Shown here: positions 15,644 to 25,485 of the stretch, in pieces | Numbering within the stretch: the first letter of the stretch is position 1 | Layout of the letters: each line of letters opens with the position of its first letter | NCBI RefSeq assembly: GCF_006539125.1 | Contig: NZ_BJMK01000001.1 | Location: forward strand, 124,001 to 188,000 | DNA from: Gluconobacter sphaericus NBRC 12467 | GTDB taxonomy: Bacteria > Pseudomonadota > Alphaproteobacteria > Acetobacterales > Acetobacteraceae | Length of the DNA: 64,000 nt | Direction of reading: 5' to 3' | Program-made: the position numbers and the translations under genes | Notes under the pieces: generated by a model | Told to the model about the DNA's origin: nothing | Databases searched by the model: none | The model's input: only the letters and a program-made list of their open reading frames with translations

Positions 15644-18600
15644 ATGGCCGTCCCCGACTTCCCGCGCTCTCCCCGCAGGCGTTTCCATCCTTTCTGTCCA
15701 GGGCCACATTTCCCCCGGCATCTGCATATTGCGCGCTGGGCAGCGCTGGTCTGTATCACGCCCATCGCGCTCGTCGCTGCCGCGGGAAGTGTCTTCCTGT
15801 GGGAGCTGGCGCATGGTCCGGTGGACATCACGCGCATCTCGCATCTTGTGGAGCCAGTTTCCATCGCGGCAGGCAAGCGCCCGGGACATCCGGCCGGCCG
15901 TCTGAGCTGGGATACGCTGCACATCCAGTGGCAGCCTGCGGCGGGTGGCGTTCCCGCCGGACTGGTGCTGATGGCGCGCGGACTGAAAGTCACCCGCTTC
16001 GATGATCTGATCGCCGAACGTGCCGAAGAGGCTGATGCCGTTCTGTCGCTGAGCGCGCTGTTTGAGGGCGTGATCGCGCCCAGAACCCTGCGGCTTGAGA
16101 ACGCCACGCTGGCCCTTCGCCGTCTGCCCGGTGGCGATGTGGACATGGATCTGCCTAACCAGAAACGGGGTGGCCGGGGCGTGCCGACGCGGCTGGACAG
16201 GTTGCGGGCAATTGATGTCCACAATGTTTCCGTCACTCTCGCCGGATTGCCGCAGGGCCGGACCGCCGTGATCGGACCGGTCGAGATGCAGGGGCGCCGC
16301 ATCCGGGTGGCGCACCATTCGCCGAATTTCGTCTGGACGGGAACTGCCCGGACGATGGTCATGCTCGACGGGTTCCGCACGACCCTGACGGCGCAGGCCA
16401 GGCAGGTTGGGAATACGGGCAGGCTCCATTTGGGCAGCACGCCGTTTGAACCTGCGAAGCTTGGTATTTTCAGCCCGCTGGTGGCGGACTGGCATGTTCC
16501 GGTATCGGTCGGCGCGGATGCAGTTTTTGTGCCGCATGGCATGGACGAGCAGCCTTCGGAACTGACGCTGAACCTGTCGCTGGGCGATGGACAGGTGTTC
16601 CAGAAAACGGCTGATCCGATTCATCTCCATGCCGGACAGGCGAGTGTGCATCTGCAGATGGATCGCCTGGGCCTGAATGGGGGTGCTACGGTTTCGGTGC
16701 CGTCTGTCGGGCTGGATGTGGCGGATAATACGGGTGCGCTGACACATGTGCATGCCTCGGCCAGTTTGAGGCTGGACAGTCTGCGTCAGCCACGGGTGAT
16801 GGACGGGGACGTCGAGGCCGGGCTGGACGGGGTGCGCTTTGCGACGCTGGGCTCCATCTGGCCGGCCAGCATCATCAAGGGCGGCCGGCGCTGGATTTCC
16901 AGAAACATCACCGACGGCACGGGGCGGGACCTTGAGGTTAAAGCCCATCTGCACGGCGATCATGGGCCGGCCAGCATTCTGCCAGTCTCGGTTCAGGGGC
17001 AGTTGACGGGGCGCGGTCTGACGGTGAACTGGCTGCGGCCGGTTCCGCCCGCGACGGGCCTGGATGCGTCCCTGCATTTCGACGGGCCGGAGACGCTCGT
17101 GATTGATCTGAGCCGAGGTGTCCAGCCTACAGGCGTGAAGGAAAATGTGCTGCTTCCGGACGGGGAGATCCGGATTGGCGATCTGTATGCAAAGGATCAG
17201 ACCGGGGATATTTCCACGCATCTGACGGGGTCTCTGGCAGGCTTCATGTCCGCGCTGGCGCATCCGCGGCTGCATCTTCTGGCGCGACATCCGCTGCCGT
17301 TCACGAATCCGGATGGAATGGTGGATGCGCATGTGCGGATGACGCTGCCGCTTGTCGCGCATATTCCGGACGGGGCGCTGCATGTCTGGACGCAGGCCAC
17401 GTTCTCCGGCGTGCATCTGGGCAATGTCCTGCTGGGGCAGCCGGTGGACGGGGCGTCTGGAAAGATGTCTGCGACCGAGGCTGCGCTGGACCTGACGGGA
17501 GACGGACGGCTTGCGGGGATTCCCACGCATGTCGTGCTGCATGAGAATTTTCAGGGCGGGGCGCCGTCTCGGGTGTTGCAGACGATCGATGCACGTTCGG
17601 TTCTGGACCCGCAGTCCGCCGCGAAGGCTCGGATCGCGCCGGGAGGGCTGTTTGATGGGCATGCGGTTCTGAATGCGCATTTCGTGCAGCAGGCCAATGA
17701 GATGTCCGATCTGAAGCTGTCGTTGGACATGGCGCAGGCGGCCCTGACAGTGCCGATCTGGGCCAAGCCGATGGGTGAGCCTGCGACGGCCATGGTGCAT
17801 ATCGGGTTCCAGAACGGACGCATGTCGGTTCTGGACGGATTGCAGGCGCATGGGACCGGGCTTTCAGTTGCGGGGCGCGGTGTGACCCGTGCAGGCAAGC
17901 TGACGGAGATCGTGCTTGAGGGCTTCCGGATCGGCCGGACGGAGGGTGATGCGCGTATTGCCCTGCCGCAGGCCGCGGGTCAGCCCATTGGCGTGACGGT
18001 CGATGCGGATCCGCTGGATCTGGCGCCGATGTTCGCGCCCCATCTGCCGACGGCGCCGGCTGCTGCGCCGCGGAGTGGGGCAGGCGAAAAGAACGTGTCC
18101 ATGGGGGACAGCTGGTCCATCAGCCTGAATGCGCCGCATGTCTATTATGGGCCCAGGGCGCAGGTCGGCGGTGTTGTCTCGCAGATTGAGCTGCGGAACG
18201 GGCATTTGGTCTCGGGGCGATTTGCGCTCGATGCGCCGACGCGGGTGCGGGCGGTGCTGGGCGATACGGGGCGTGAGCATCCGTTTGTGCTAGATATTGA
18301 TAATCTGGGAACGCTGCTTGAAGGTCTGGGCCTGTATGACCGTATCCGGGGCGGTCAGACGCATCTGGACGGGGTATTCACGCCGGACGAGACGACAGTG
18401 CGGAAGGTGCCGGAAGGGCAGAATACGAAATCGGCCGGACTGTGGGGAGGTCTGCCTCCTTTCCGGGGGCATGTGGAAATGGGACCGTCACAGTTCCTGC
18501 GGCCGCCTTTGACGCTGACTGCGGTATCGGACCTGTCTCCGCTGCATTGGCTGACCAATCATCTGGACCGGTTCGAGATCAGCCATCTGGCGACGCGTCT

Positions 18601-18910
18601 GAGCCTGGCGGGGAACCTGCTGGTGCTGCATGATGGCGTGATCGGTAATCAGGCGCTTGGGGCTACGATGGAAGGGCCGATCGACCTGACGACGGCTAAA
18701 CTGAGCCTGAACGGGACAATCGTCCCGCTGTTCGGGCTTAATGCGCTGCCCGGACGGCTGCCGGTTTTGGGGCATCTGCTGTCTCCAGAGAAGGGCGGCG
18801 GGCTGCTCGCGGCGACGTTCGATCTGCATGGAACGGTCGAGAAGCCGGATCTGTCAGTTAATCCGTTGTCGATGCTGCTGCCAGGCGCGATGCGGCGCAT
18901 TCTTCATTAA
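15644..18910 (+). CDS. AsmA-like / DUF3971 envelope protein (YhdP-like)
   Basis: A very long protein of 1088 residues with one transmembrane helix near the N-terminus (about 30-52) and the rest predicted outside the cytoplasm. The repeated strand-rich pattern with many short beta segments, and the C-terminal part with ATFDLHGTVEKPDLSVNPLS, fit the AsmA/YhdP/TamB superfamily, whose members form long grooves that carry phospholipids between the membranes. The DUF3971-type middle region (about 320-800) is the best match from memory; this class was known as YhdP in E. coli. A second AsmA-like gene is at 21444. No partner genes adjoin it. A 785-codon frame on the opposite strand is a shadow. Confidence 0.8.
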   Translation: MAVPDFPRSPRRRFHPFCPGPHFPRHLHIARWAALVCITPIALVAAAGSVFLWELAHGPVDITRISHLVEPVSIAAGKRPGHPAGRLSWDTLHIQWQPAAGGVPAGLVLMARGLKVTRFDDLIAERAEEADAVLSLSALFEGVIAPRTLRLENATLALRRLPGGDVDMDLPNQKRGGRGVPTRLDRLRAIDVHNVSVTLAGLPQGRTAVIGPVEMQGRRIRVAHHSPNFVWTGTARTMVMLDGFRTTLTAQARQVGNTGRLHLGSTPFEPAKLGIFSPLVADWHVPVSVGADAVFVPHGMDEQPSELTLNLSLGDGQVFQKTADPIHLHAGQASVHLQMDRLGLNGGATVSVPSVGLDVADNTGALTHVHASASLRLDSLRQPRVMDGDVEAGLDGVRFATLGSIWPASIIKGGRRWISRNITDGTGRDLEVKAHLHGDHGPASILPVSVQGQLTGRGLTVNWLRPVPPATGLDASLHFDGPETLVIDLSRGVQPTGVKENVLLPDGEIRIGDLYAKDQTGDISTHLTGSLAGFMSALAHPRLHLLARHPLPFTNPDGMVDAHVRMTLPLVAHIPDGALHVWTQATFSGVHLGNVLLGQPVDGASGKMSATEAALDLTGDGRLAGIPTHVVLHENFQGGAPSRVLQTIDARSVLDPQSAAKARIAPGGLFDGHAVLNAHFVQQANEMSDLKLSLDMAQAALTVPIWAKPMGEPATAMVHIGFQNGRMSVLDGLQAHGTGLSVAGRGVTRAGKLTEIVLEGFRIGRTEGDARIALPQAAGQPIGVTVDADPLDLAPMFAPHLPTAPAAAPRSGAGEKNVSMGDSWSISLNAPHVYYGPRAQVGGVVSQIELRNGHLVSGRFALDAPTRVRAVLGDTGREHPFVLDIDNLGTLLEGLGLYDRIRGGQTHLDGVFTPDETTVRKVPEGQNTKSAGLWGGLPPFRGHVEMGPSQFLRPPLTLTAVSDLSPLHWLTNHLDRFEISHLATRLSLAGNLLVLHDGVIGNQALGATMEGPIDLTTAKLSLNGTIVPLFGLNALPGRLPVLGHLLSPEKGGGLLAATFDLHGTVEKPDLSVNPLSMLLPGAMRRILH

Positions 18911-18943
18911 GTCGGCGACCGGGGTTATGCTTCGGTAATGTGA

Positions 18944-18989
18944 GGCCGGGGATTTTCCTGACCGGCCGGGCTCCCCATATCCGGGGAGC
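18944..18989 (+). terminator. Pair of short hairpins before rarA
   Basis: Two inverted repeats follow the AsmA-like gene: 6-bp arms at 18944-18949 and 18962-18967, and 7-bp arms at 18970-18976 and 18983-18989. No T-run is present. They may form a weak terminator. Confidence 0.28.
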
Positions 18990-19027
18990 AGACCTTCTGA
19001 TGGGGTTTCGGGGAGCGGGAGACGCCA

Positions 19028-20446
19028 GTGACCGACATGACAGATCTTTTCGGCGGCGCTCCGGACGCGAACCGTGCTCCGGGACATCCTTTGGGCCGTA
19101 CGCCCTCCCGCGTACCGGAGAACATGCGGCAGCAGCGCCCTATCGAAGCGCCTCAGGTGCAGCGTCGTCCGCCGTCCCGGACGCAGCCTCTGGCAGACCG
19201 GCTGCGGCCGAAGAGGCTGGAAGATGTGCGGGGGCAGGATCATCTGCTCGGGCCTGAGGGGACACTCACGCGGATGTTGGCGCGCGGGACGCTGTCCAGC
19301 CTGATCCTGTGGGGCGGTCCGGGATGTGGCAAGACGACGATTGCGCGCCTGCTCGCAGGACGTGCCGGGCTGTTTTATTCCCAGATTTCTGCCGTATTTT
19401 CCGGCGTGGCGGATCTGCGTCGGGCGTTTGAGGAGGCGGATCAGAAACAGGCGGCGACGGGTAAGGGCACGCTGCTGTTCGTGGATGAAATTCATCGTTT
19501 CAATCGCGCGCAGCAGGACGGGTTTCTGCCGTATGTCGAGCGCGGGACAGTGGTTCTGGTGGGAGCGACCACCGAAAATCCGTCCTTTGCGCTGAATGCG
19601 GCGCTGCTCTCGCGGTGTCAGGTTCTGGTGCTGAACCGGCTGGATGATGCGAGCCTTGAGAGCCTGCTGGAACATGCGGAAGAGGAAGTCGGTCGTCCTC
19701 TCCCGCTTGATCCGGAAGCGCGGGCCAGTCTGCGCGCCATGGCGGATGGGGACGGGCGGTATCTGCTGAATATGGTCGAGCAGCTTGTGGCGCTTGATCC
19801 GTCGCAGGTGCTGACGCCGCGCGATCTGGCGGCGATCCTGTCCCGCCGGGCCATCCTGTATGACCGGGACCGGGAAGAGCATTACAACCTCATTTCCGCC
19901 CTGCACAAATCGCTGCGGGGCAGCGATCCGGATGCGGCTTTGTACTGGTTCGCGCGCATGCTGGAGGGCGGGGAGGATCCGCGCTACATCGCCCGGCGTC
20001 TGACGCGGTTCGCGGCCGAGGATGTGGGGCAGGCCGATCCCTCCGCGCTGCCGATGGCCGTGGCGGGGTGGCAGACCTATGAGCGGCTGGGTTCGCCGGA
20101 AGGAGAACTGGCGCTGGCGCAGGTTGTGGTGCATCTGGCGACCGCCCCGAAATCCAATGCGGTCTATACGGCTTACAAGGCAGCCCGTGCTCTGGCGCGG
20201 GATACCGGCAGTCTGATGCCGCCGTCGCATATCCTGAATGCGCCGACGTCCCTGATGAAGGATATCGGGTACGGCAAAGGCTATGAATATGACCACGACA
20301 GCGAGGATGCGTTTTCGGGTCAAAACTACTTCCCGGAAGGGATGCCCAGGGCGTCCCTTTACCATCCCACGGACCGCGGACATGAGGGGCGTATCAGAAA
20401 ACTTCTGGACATGCGGGCCGCCAAGAGGGCATCCCGCGAACCATGA
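19028..20446 (+). CDS. rarA: Replication-associated recombination protein RarA (AAA+ ATPase)
   Basis: AAA+ ATPase related to clamp loaders that acts at stalled replication forks (MgsA/WRNIP1 family). Walker A is GGPGCGKTT at residues 96-104 and Walker B is [14 protein letters not shown] with DEIH at 153-156. The sensor motif GATTENPSF and the C-terminal tetramerisation region ([19 protein letters not shown] near the end) are present. The 472 residues are slightly longer than usual because of an N-terminal extension of about 50 residues rich in Arg and Pro. The start is taken as the GTG at 19028 because GGGAGA lies 5 bases upstream; ATG at 19037 is the alternative. Confidence 0.95.
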   Translation: MTDMTDLFGGAPDANRAPGHPLGRTPSRVPENMRQQRPIEAPQVQRRPPSRTQPLADRLRPKRLEDVRGQDHLLGPEGTLTRMLARGTLSSLILWGGPGCGKTTIARLLAGRAGLFYSQISAVFSGVADLRRAFEEADQKQAATGKGTLLFVDEIHRFNRAQQDGFLPYVERGTVVLVGATTENPSFALNAALLSRCQVLVLNRLDDASLESLLEHAEEEVGRPLPLDPEARASLRAMADGDGRYLLNMVEQLVALDPSQVLTPRDLAAILSRRAILYDRDREEHYNLISALHKSLRGSDPDAALYWFARMLEGGEDPRYIARRLTRFAAEDVGQADPSALPMAVAGWQTYERLGSPEGELALAQVVVHLATAPKSNAVYTAYKAARALARDTGSLMPPSHILNAPTSLMKDIGYGKGYEYDHDSEDAFSGQNYFPEGMPRASLYHPTDRGHEGRIRKLLDMRAAKRASREP

Positions 20447-21447
20447 CAGTTACCAACCGCATCGTGACCGAGGATGAGGCCGATATTCGCCTCGACCGCT
20501 GGTTCAGACGTCACTACCCCAATCTGACGCAGGGCGCGCTCCAGAAACTGTGCCGCAAGGGACAGATCCGCGTGGAGGGAGGCCGTGTTCAGACCAATAC
20601 GCGCCTGATCCCCGGACAGAGCGTCCGCATCCCGCCGCTGCCCGACGTGGACAAGCCCGCGCCGCTGCCACCGCCGGATCCGATGCTGGAGCGTGAGATT
20701 CGGAAGATGGTGATTTACGAGGACGAGCATCTGCTGGTTCTCGACAAGCCGTCCGGTCTTGCGACGCAGGGCGGGCCTGGCATTACGAAGCATGTGGACA
20801 TGATGCTTGACGGCCTGCGGTCCGAGGGCGGAGACCGGCCGCGTCTGGTGCACCGCATCGACCGTGATACGTCCGGCATCCTGCTGATTGCCCGTACGCC
20901 GGGTGTGGCGGCGAAGCTTGCGGCGGCGTTCCGCGGCCGCGATGTGGAAAAGACGTACTGGGCCGTGGTGGTTGGGCGCCCTTCGCCGGAATCCGGCATC
21001 ATCGACCAGCCTCTGGCCAAGATTGGCGCGGGTGGCGCGGCGCTGGTGATTGCGGCGTCACGCGATGAGGAAGACGCAGCGTCGGCCAAGACGGATTATG
21101 CGACGCTCGATGCGGCCGGAAAGAAGCTGAGCTGGCTGAAGCTGTCTCCGCTGACCGGGCGGACGCATCAGCTTCGCGTGCATACCGAATCCATCGGTAC
21201 GCCGATCCTTGGTGATCCGCGCTATGGCGGAAAGGCTGCGCATCCGGAAGGGTTCATCGACCGGCTGCATTTGCATGCGCGCCAGCTTGATATTCCTCAT
21301 CCCGCCGGTGGGCGCCTGATCGTGACGGCCCCTCTGCCGCCGCATATGCGCGAGACTTTCCGCACGCTGGGCTTCGTGCCGGGTGAGACGCCTGCGCCCA
21401 AACGCGTTCGTGGAGGCAGCAGCAAGGGCCGGGGGCCTGCGAAATGA
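20443..21447 (+). CDS. rluC: RluA-family pseudouridine synthase (RluC-like)
   Basis: Converts uridines in 23S rRNA to pseudouridine. An S4 RNA-binding domain occupies about residues 14-65 (RLDRWFRRHYPNL, LCRKGQIRVEGGRV). The catalytic domain follows, with motif HRIDRDTSG at 137-145 (Asp140 is the expected nucleophile). The later block LSPLTGRTHQLRVH is typical, and the basic tail ends GGSSKGRGPAK. The length of 334 fits RluC/RluD; I call RluC from overall pattern, but RluA-type subfamily assignment is not certain. It overlaps rarA upstream and the AsmA-like gene downstream by four bases each. Confidence 0.88.
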   Translation: MTVTNRIVTEDEADIRLDRWFRRHYPNLTQGALQKLCRKGQIRVEGGRVQTNTRLIPGQSVRIPPLPDVDKPAPLPPPDPMLEREIRKMVIYEDEHLLVLDKPSGLATQGGPGITKHVDMMLDGLRSEGGDRPRLVHRIDRDTSGILLIARTPGVAAKLAAAFRGRDVEKTYWAVVVGRPSPESGIIDQPLAKIGAGGAALVIAASRDEEDAASAKTDYATLDAAGKKLSWLKLSPLTGRTHQLRVHTESIGTPILGDPRYGGKAAHPEGFIDRLHLHARQLDIPHPAGGRLIVTAPLPPHMRETFRTLGFVPGETPAPKRVRGGSSKGRGPAK

Positions 21448-23963
21448 AGAAGCTCACCGGCGGTCTGATTGCCGTCATCGTTGCTTTTGTTGGTGTAAGC
21501 GTGGCCACGCATGTCCTGATCGATCAGGACGCGCTGCGCGAGCGCGTGGCCGTGGCGCTTCGGCACCAGACCGGGCTTACGATGCGGGTCCGTCATTCGT
21601 CGGTGCAATTTCTGCCCTGGCCGGCCTTTGAGGCATCTGATGTTGTGCTTACGCGCGATGGACAGTCGCCGCTTCTCAAGGCCCATACAGTTCATGCCGG
21701 GATCGCCGTTTTTGCCTTGCTACATCGGGAAGTACGCTTTCAGGATTTCGTGCTCGAAGGCGCGACAGTCAATCTTGTGCGGGGACTGGACGGGCAGGCG
21801 AACTGGTCTCTGACGCCGGATCGTGAGAACGAGGATGCGTCTCTGCCGGTGCATGGTCGGAGCGGGCAGCGGATTCAGGCGCACTGGGATCTGTCTCTGG
21901 ATGGGTTGCATGTCGCGCAGGCTGCGGTGATCTGGAACGATCGTCTGACACACACAAGCGGTTCGTTCGGTCTGGATAAGCTGGATCTGGCAGGGCTGCG
22001 CAGTTCCAGCCCATGGATCAGCCTGCAGGGACATCATGCGGGTACGCCGTTCGCGCTCAAGGGACATGTCGGCAATTTGTCGCAGATCCGGGGCACGCAA
22101 CCTTGGGCGTTCAGCATCGGGACGACGCTGGGTGAGGGGGATAAGCGCGACTGGCTGAATCTGGACGGTCGGATCGGTAATCCGTCGCGGATGGAAAACG
22201 TAGTTCTGACGGCGCAGGGCGAATGGCTCAATCTTCAGGATGCGCATCGTCTGTTCCCGCATGCCAATCTTCCGAATGTGCCGGCCCTTGGCGGAGATGT
22301 TGCGGTGCAGGGCAGTCCCGGTCAGCTGACGGATCTGGATGGGGAGGCGTTGCTGCATCAGGTTCTTGGCGGGATGACGCCGACGCGCGTGCATTTGCAT
22401 GCTGGTTATGTCGCACTGCGGCAGGGCGTGCTGCGGAACCTGCATGTCGACTCCGCAGGGCCGGATGCGGCGTTGACTGTCGCAGCAGATACGCAGTGGC
22501 GGGATACGGCCTGGCATGTCGAAGGTGGGGCGGGGACGATGCAGCAGGCGCTTGCGGCCTGGCGCGACGGGTTAAAGACCGCTGTGCCGCTGACGGTGCA
22601 GCTGCGGAGCCAGGCGACGCTTCTGTCTGGTGCGCCTTCGCTCAATGCGCAGGATAATGCCCGTTTTGCCCTTTCGGGCACGATCGGTGTGGAAAATGGA
22701 CATCTTGTGGCAGAAGGAAGCAGCAAGATGCTCCATCTGCCAGGTGCTGTCCTGCATGATGTCAGTCTGCATGGCACGCTGGACGGGCTAGACCGTGAGA
22801 ACCTGTCGTTCGATGGGCTGGCCTTTGGTAGTCAGGAACTGTCTGTGGACGGGGCGCTCAAGCTGGTTCTGGGGCATGACGTTCCGCCGGTCGTGAGCGG
22901 AAACCTGCATGCCACGAAAATGGATCTGGATGTGCTCAAGAGGCTGTGGCTCCAGCCTGCGCAACCGGCTGCACCGGCTGTTACGCCCGCTGTTCCGGCT
23001 GTGCCCGCACCGAAGCCTGTGGCATCGCTGAATGATGGCCCGGCTCCGGCTGTGAGCGATCAGCCTTCGGTTGAGACGGCCGCTATGGACCAGACACCGT
23101 CCTGGGTGAAGCGGTTGCGGGCGCAGGATGTGAACCTGCATCTGACGGCGGATCATGTCGTATTTGCGGGGCGTGACTATACCGATTTGGCGACGCGCCT
23201 GACGCTGTCGGGCGGCCATCTGCGTCTGGATCCGATTTCTGGTCAGGCGCAGGGACTGCCGCTGTCCGGAATGGCGGAACTGGATGCCGCTGCGCTTCCG
23301 GTGACGGCTAGCGTGACGTTCCAGCCGCTGATGCTTCCGGCTGGTCTGCTGGAGACGCAGCTTGGGATACCGCTTCTGCTTCAGGGGCCGGTGCAAGTCG
23401 TGGGGCAGCTTTCGGCGAAGGGCAACAATGCGCAGGAACTGCGACAGTCGCTGGACGGGCATCTGGGCATTTCCATGGTGGATGGCCAGGTGCAGAGCGA
23501 GCTTCTGGGGCAGATGGCAGGGTCTGCGGCCAGTTTGGTGCTCGGGAAAGGGGGGCGTTCGCTCCGCTGCCTGGGGGTGCATATGAGCATTGCGAACGAC
23601 GTTGCCCATATCGACACACTGGGGCTTCAGTCCGGGCGGTTCTCGACGTCGGGCAGCGGGACTGTTGGGCTTGGGACGCAGGCGCTGGATCTGCGCCTTC
23701 TGCCGGTTGTGGATTTTGAAGGCGCAGGTGCGTCCACACCGGTTGTGCTGACCGGAACGTTAGCGGCCCCACATGTCGCGCAGGATCGGGATGCGGGTGG
23801 TAATTTCCATGTGACGGTCGGCGGGGACAGCAATACAGCTGATCCCTGCACGGCACCGCTGGCGGCAGCGCGGGAGGGGCAGGCTGGTCCGGCTCCTTCG
23901 GCGGTTAAGGCGCATCATTCAAAGGCCGGGGACATCCTGCGGGCTCTGGGAGTTCTGCATTGA
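21444..23963 (+). CDS. AsmA family protein
   Basis: An 839-residue envelope protein with an N-terminal anchor helix (about 3-24) and a long periplasmic part. The N-terminal AsmA domain shows the family pattern of helix then RVAVALRHQTGLTMRVRHSSVQF and FEASDVVL. A Pro/Ala-rich linker lies at about 510-550. The AsmA C-terminal domain (about 560-820) contains a GQLSAKG / LDGHLGISMVDGQVQSELLGQM block typical of AsmA_2-type regions. Such proteins are thought to help lipid transport to the outer membrane. It is the second AsmA-like gene within 6 kb and is coupled to rluC by an ATGA overlap. Confidence 0.85.
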   Translation: MKKLTGGLIAVIVAFVGVSVATHVLIDQDALRERVAVALRHQTGLTMRVRHSSVQFLPWPAFEASDVVLTRDGQSPLLKAHTVHAGIAVFALLHREVRFQDFVLEGATVNLVRGLDGQANWSLTPDRENEDASLPVHGRSGQRIQAHWDLSLDGLHVAQAAVIWNDRLTHTSGSFGLDKLDLAGLRSSSPWISLQGHHAGTPFALKGHVGNLSQIRGTQPWAFSIGTTLGEGDKRDWLNLDGRIGNPSRMENVVLTAQGEWLNLQDAHRLFPHANLPNVPALGGDVAVQGSPGQLTDLDGEALLHQVLGGMTPTRVHLHAGYVALRQGVLRNLHVDSAGPDAALTVAADTQWRDTAWHVEGGAGTMQQALAAWRDGLKTAVPLTVQLRSQATLLSGAPSLNAQDNARFALSGTIGVENGHLVAEGSSKMLHLPGAVLHDVSLHGTLDGLDRENLSFDGLAFGSQELSVDGALKLVLGHDVPPVVSGNLHATKMDLDVLKRLWLQPAQPAAPAVTPAVPAVPAPKPVASLNDGPAPAVSDQPSVETAAMDQTPSWVKRLRAQDVNLHLTADHVVFAGRDYTDLATRLTLSGGHLRLDPISGQAQGLPLSGMAELDAAALPVTASVTFQPLMLPAGLLETQLGIPLLLQGPVQVVGQLSAKGNNAQELRQSLDGHLGISMVDGQVQSELLGQMAGSAASLVLGKGGRSLRCLGVHMSIANDVAHIDTLGLQSGRFSTSGSGTVGLGTQALDLRLLPVVDFEGAGASTPVVLTGTLAAPHVAQDRDAGGNFHVTVGGDSNTADPCTAPLAAAREGQAGPAPSAVKAHHSKAGDILRALGVLH

Positions 23964-24655
23964 GCGGGCACAAGCGTTTCTGGAAAGATGTTACGGTCGT
24001 ATCGGATGACGGGCTGTTTCAGCCGCGTCTGGATGGCCGGCCGATCCGCCTGCCGCAGGGTCATGTTCTGGCTGTTCGTTCGTCCGCGCTTGCCGAAGCC
24101 ATTGCCGGGGAGTGGGGCCAGATTGCAGAAGGCACAGCTTTCACGCCGGATTTCCTGCCTCTGACTCGGATGGCCGGGACGATGATCGAGCGGATTGCGC
24201 CCGCTCCGCAGGCTGCGCGGGACATGTTGCTCGGACTCGGGGTGGATGACGGACTTTGCTATTGTGCAGACGGGGTCGGGCCTGTTGCGGTGCAGGTTTT
24301 CGCCTGGCTTTCGGGTTACGGGGTCCATCCGAGTGTAACCGATGGTCTCATGCCGGTTGTGCAGCCCGAAGGGTACCGGGAGGCCTTGGCGAGGCTTCTG
24401 GCGGCACGGGATGATTTGGAACTTGCGGTTCTGGGTGTTCTGGCGCAGGCAACGGGCAGTCTGCTTCTGTCGCTTGCGGTCGTGGGTGGTGCTGTCAGCC
24501 TCGTGGATGCGGTGCTGTGGGCCAATAATGATGAAAAATCCCAGCTTGCGACCTGGGGGCAGGATGATGAACTCATCCGCACGATGGAAAACCGCGAGAA
24601 GGACATTCTTGACGCAGGCATGTTTCTAACGCTCGGACGGCAGGTTTCGATCTGA
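23960..24655 (+). CDS. ATP12-family F1-ATPase assembly chaperone
   Basis: A 231-residue ATP12-type protein. In mitochondria ATP12 binds the alpha subunit during F1 assembly, and the family is kept in Alphaproteobacteria. Matching segments are KRFWKDV at the start, DGRPIRLPQGHVL at about 22-34, and TRMAGTMIERI at about 71-81. DGLCYCA near 95 and a C-terminal LWANNDEKSQLATWGQDDE region also fit. Translation appears to start at a TTG at 23960 that overlaps the upstream stop codon (TTGA); no other start fits the conserved N-terminus. No ATP synthase genes are near. Confidence 0.88.
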   Translation: MSGHKRFWKDVTVVSDDGLFQPRLDGRPIRLPQGHVLAVRSSALAEAIAGEWGQIAEGTAFTPDFLPLTRMAGTMIERIAPAPQAARDMLLGLGVDDGLCYCADGVGPVAVQVFAWLSGYGVHPSVTDGLMPVVQPEGYREALARLLAARDDLELAVLGVLAQATGSLLLSLAVVGGAVSLVDAVLWANNDEKSQLATWGQDDELIRTMENREKDILDAGMFLTLGRQVSI

Positions 24656-24808
24656 GAAGAAAATGCCCTGAATGGGGCACGATCTTGCCATATTCGGGGA
24701 TCATTGAAGCTCCAGCCATGAGACAGAACGAGATGATTGGTGACTCGCCCCGCCGGGGATCGGGCGCTATCTCCGGATCTGTCGAACACTGTGAGATTCG
24801 AGGAAGAT

Positions 24809-24940
24809 ATGTCCGTATCCGTTCGTAGGCCCCTGCTGCGCCACATGGGTACCCATGTCGTGAAAACCTGCTCCATCGGAGCATGGGTCTTTCTGGCCGC
24901 GACACCATTGATCGTGGTGGTCTGTGCCATTCACGGCTGA
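24809..24940 (+). CDS. Small single-pass membrane protein, hypothetical
   Basis: A 43-codon frame with a basic N-terminus (SVRRPLLRH) and one hydrophobic helix (about 22-40), ahead of a strong terminator. GAGGA lies 4-5 bases before the ATG. The frame stays open to 24737, but the upstream part has no protein-like character. The family is not recognised; it could also be non-coding leader sequence. Confidence 0.4.
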   Translation: MSVSVRRPLLRHMGTHVVKTCSIGAWVFLAATPLIVVVCAIHG

Positions 24941-24961
24941 GCCGCTGCATAATCAGGCATG

Positions 24962-25000
24962 AAAAAAGCCCGGCCTCCTTTTGGGAGGGCTGGGCTTTTT
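24962..25000. terminator. Bidirectional rho-independent terminator
   Basis: An A-run, a GC-rich stem with a TTTTG loop (CCTCC at 24974-24978 pairs with GGAGG at 24984-24988, with an imperfect GCCC/GGGC extension), and a T-run. It lies between convergent genes and can end transcription in both directions. Confidence 0.88.
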
Positions 25001-25015
25001 GTATGGGACGTCTGT

Positions 25016-25450
25016 CTACCGCCCGCGTTTGAGCGGTGGCTCAGGAAGAAGTGGTGGCGTGCTGTCCGGAAATGTCAGCCAATTATACCAGATCTCGTAG
25101 GTTCTGCCCTCAGTCAATCGCGTCGCGCAGATCAGTTCCATGGTGCCTCTGATCGTTCCATCAGACCATGCACTGTAAACGGCGTTGCATTCCTCTTGGC
25201 GGAATTGCTTCCATTCGGCTTGCGCCTGATGGAAATGGGCGAGTGTCTGGGTTGGTGCAGTGCCTGCCTGCATTTTGTGGATGGCGGCCTCAGTATATCG
25301 ATCGAGTTCTGCCTCAGCCTGTGACAGGTGCAGGCGCTCGCAGGCTTTGCCATCGGGCGTACTGGTTCCATCGCAGGGGGAGGCCGCCAGAGCCGGATGA
25401 AGCAGCAATGCCGCTGTGATGCAGCAGCCGGAAAAATAGCAAAACTTCAT
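25016..25450 (-). CDS. Exported LprI-like (DUF1311) protein
   Basis: A 144-residue exported protein with a signal peptide to about residue 23 (ALAA before SPCDG). The cysteine-rich DUF1311/LprI-type domain shows the expected order: an early Cys pair, ...LD..., the W..F....C..VY block (AEWKQFRQEECNAVYSAW) and a late Cys in MELICATRLTEGRTYEI. LprI of Mycobacterium inhibits lysozyme, but most family members are uncharacterised. The ATG at 25450 follows CGGAG with good spacing; a TTG just upstream is less likely. Confidence 0.75.
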   Translation of the reverse strand: MKFCYFSGCCITAALLLHPALAASPCDGTSTPDGKACERLHLSQAEAELDRYTEAAIHKMQAGTAPTQTLAHFHQAQAEWKQFRQEECNAVYSAWSDGTIRGTMELICATRLTEGRTYEIWYNWLTFPDSTPPLLPEPPLKRGR

Positions 25451-25485
25451 CAACGGTCTCCGGCGTGTGCGGGCACGAGGAAGGG

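Noticed and set aside
15494-17851. 785-codon open frame on the minus strand opposite the AsmA-like gene
   Set aside because: Composition is Arg, His, Gln and Pro-rich as expected for the antisense of a high-GC gene; no start signal or domain.
18854-20383. 509-codon minus frame opposite rarA
   Set aside because: Shadow of rarA, which has Walker motifs and family length.
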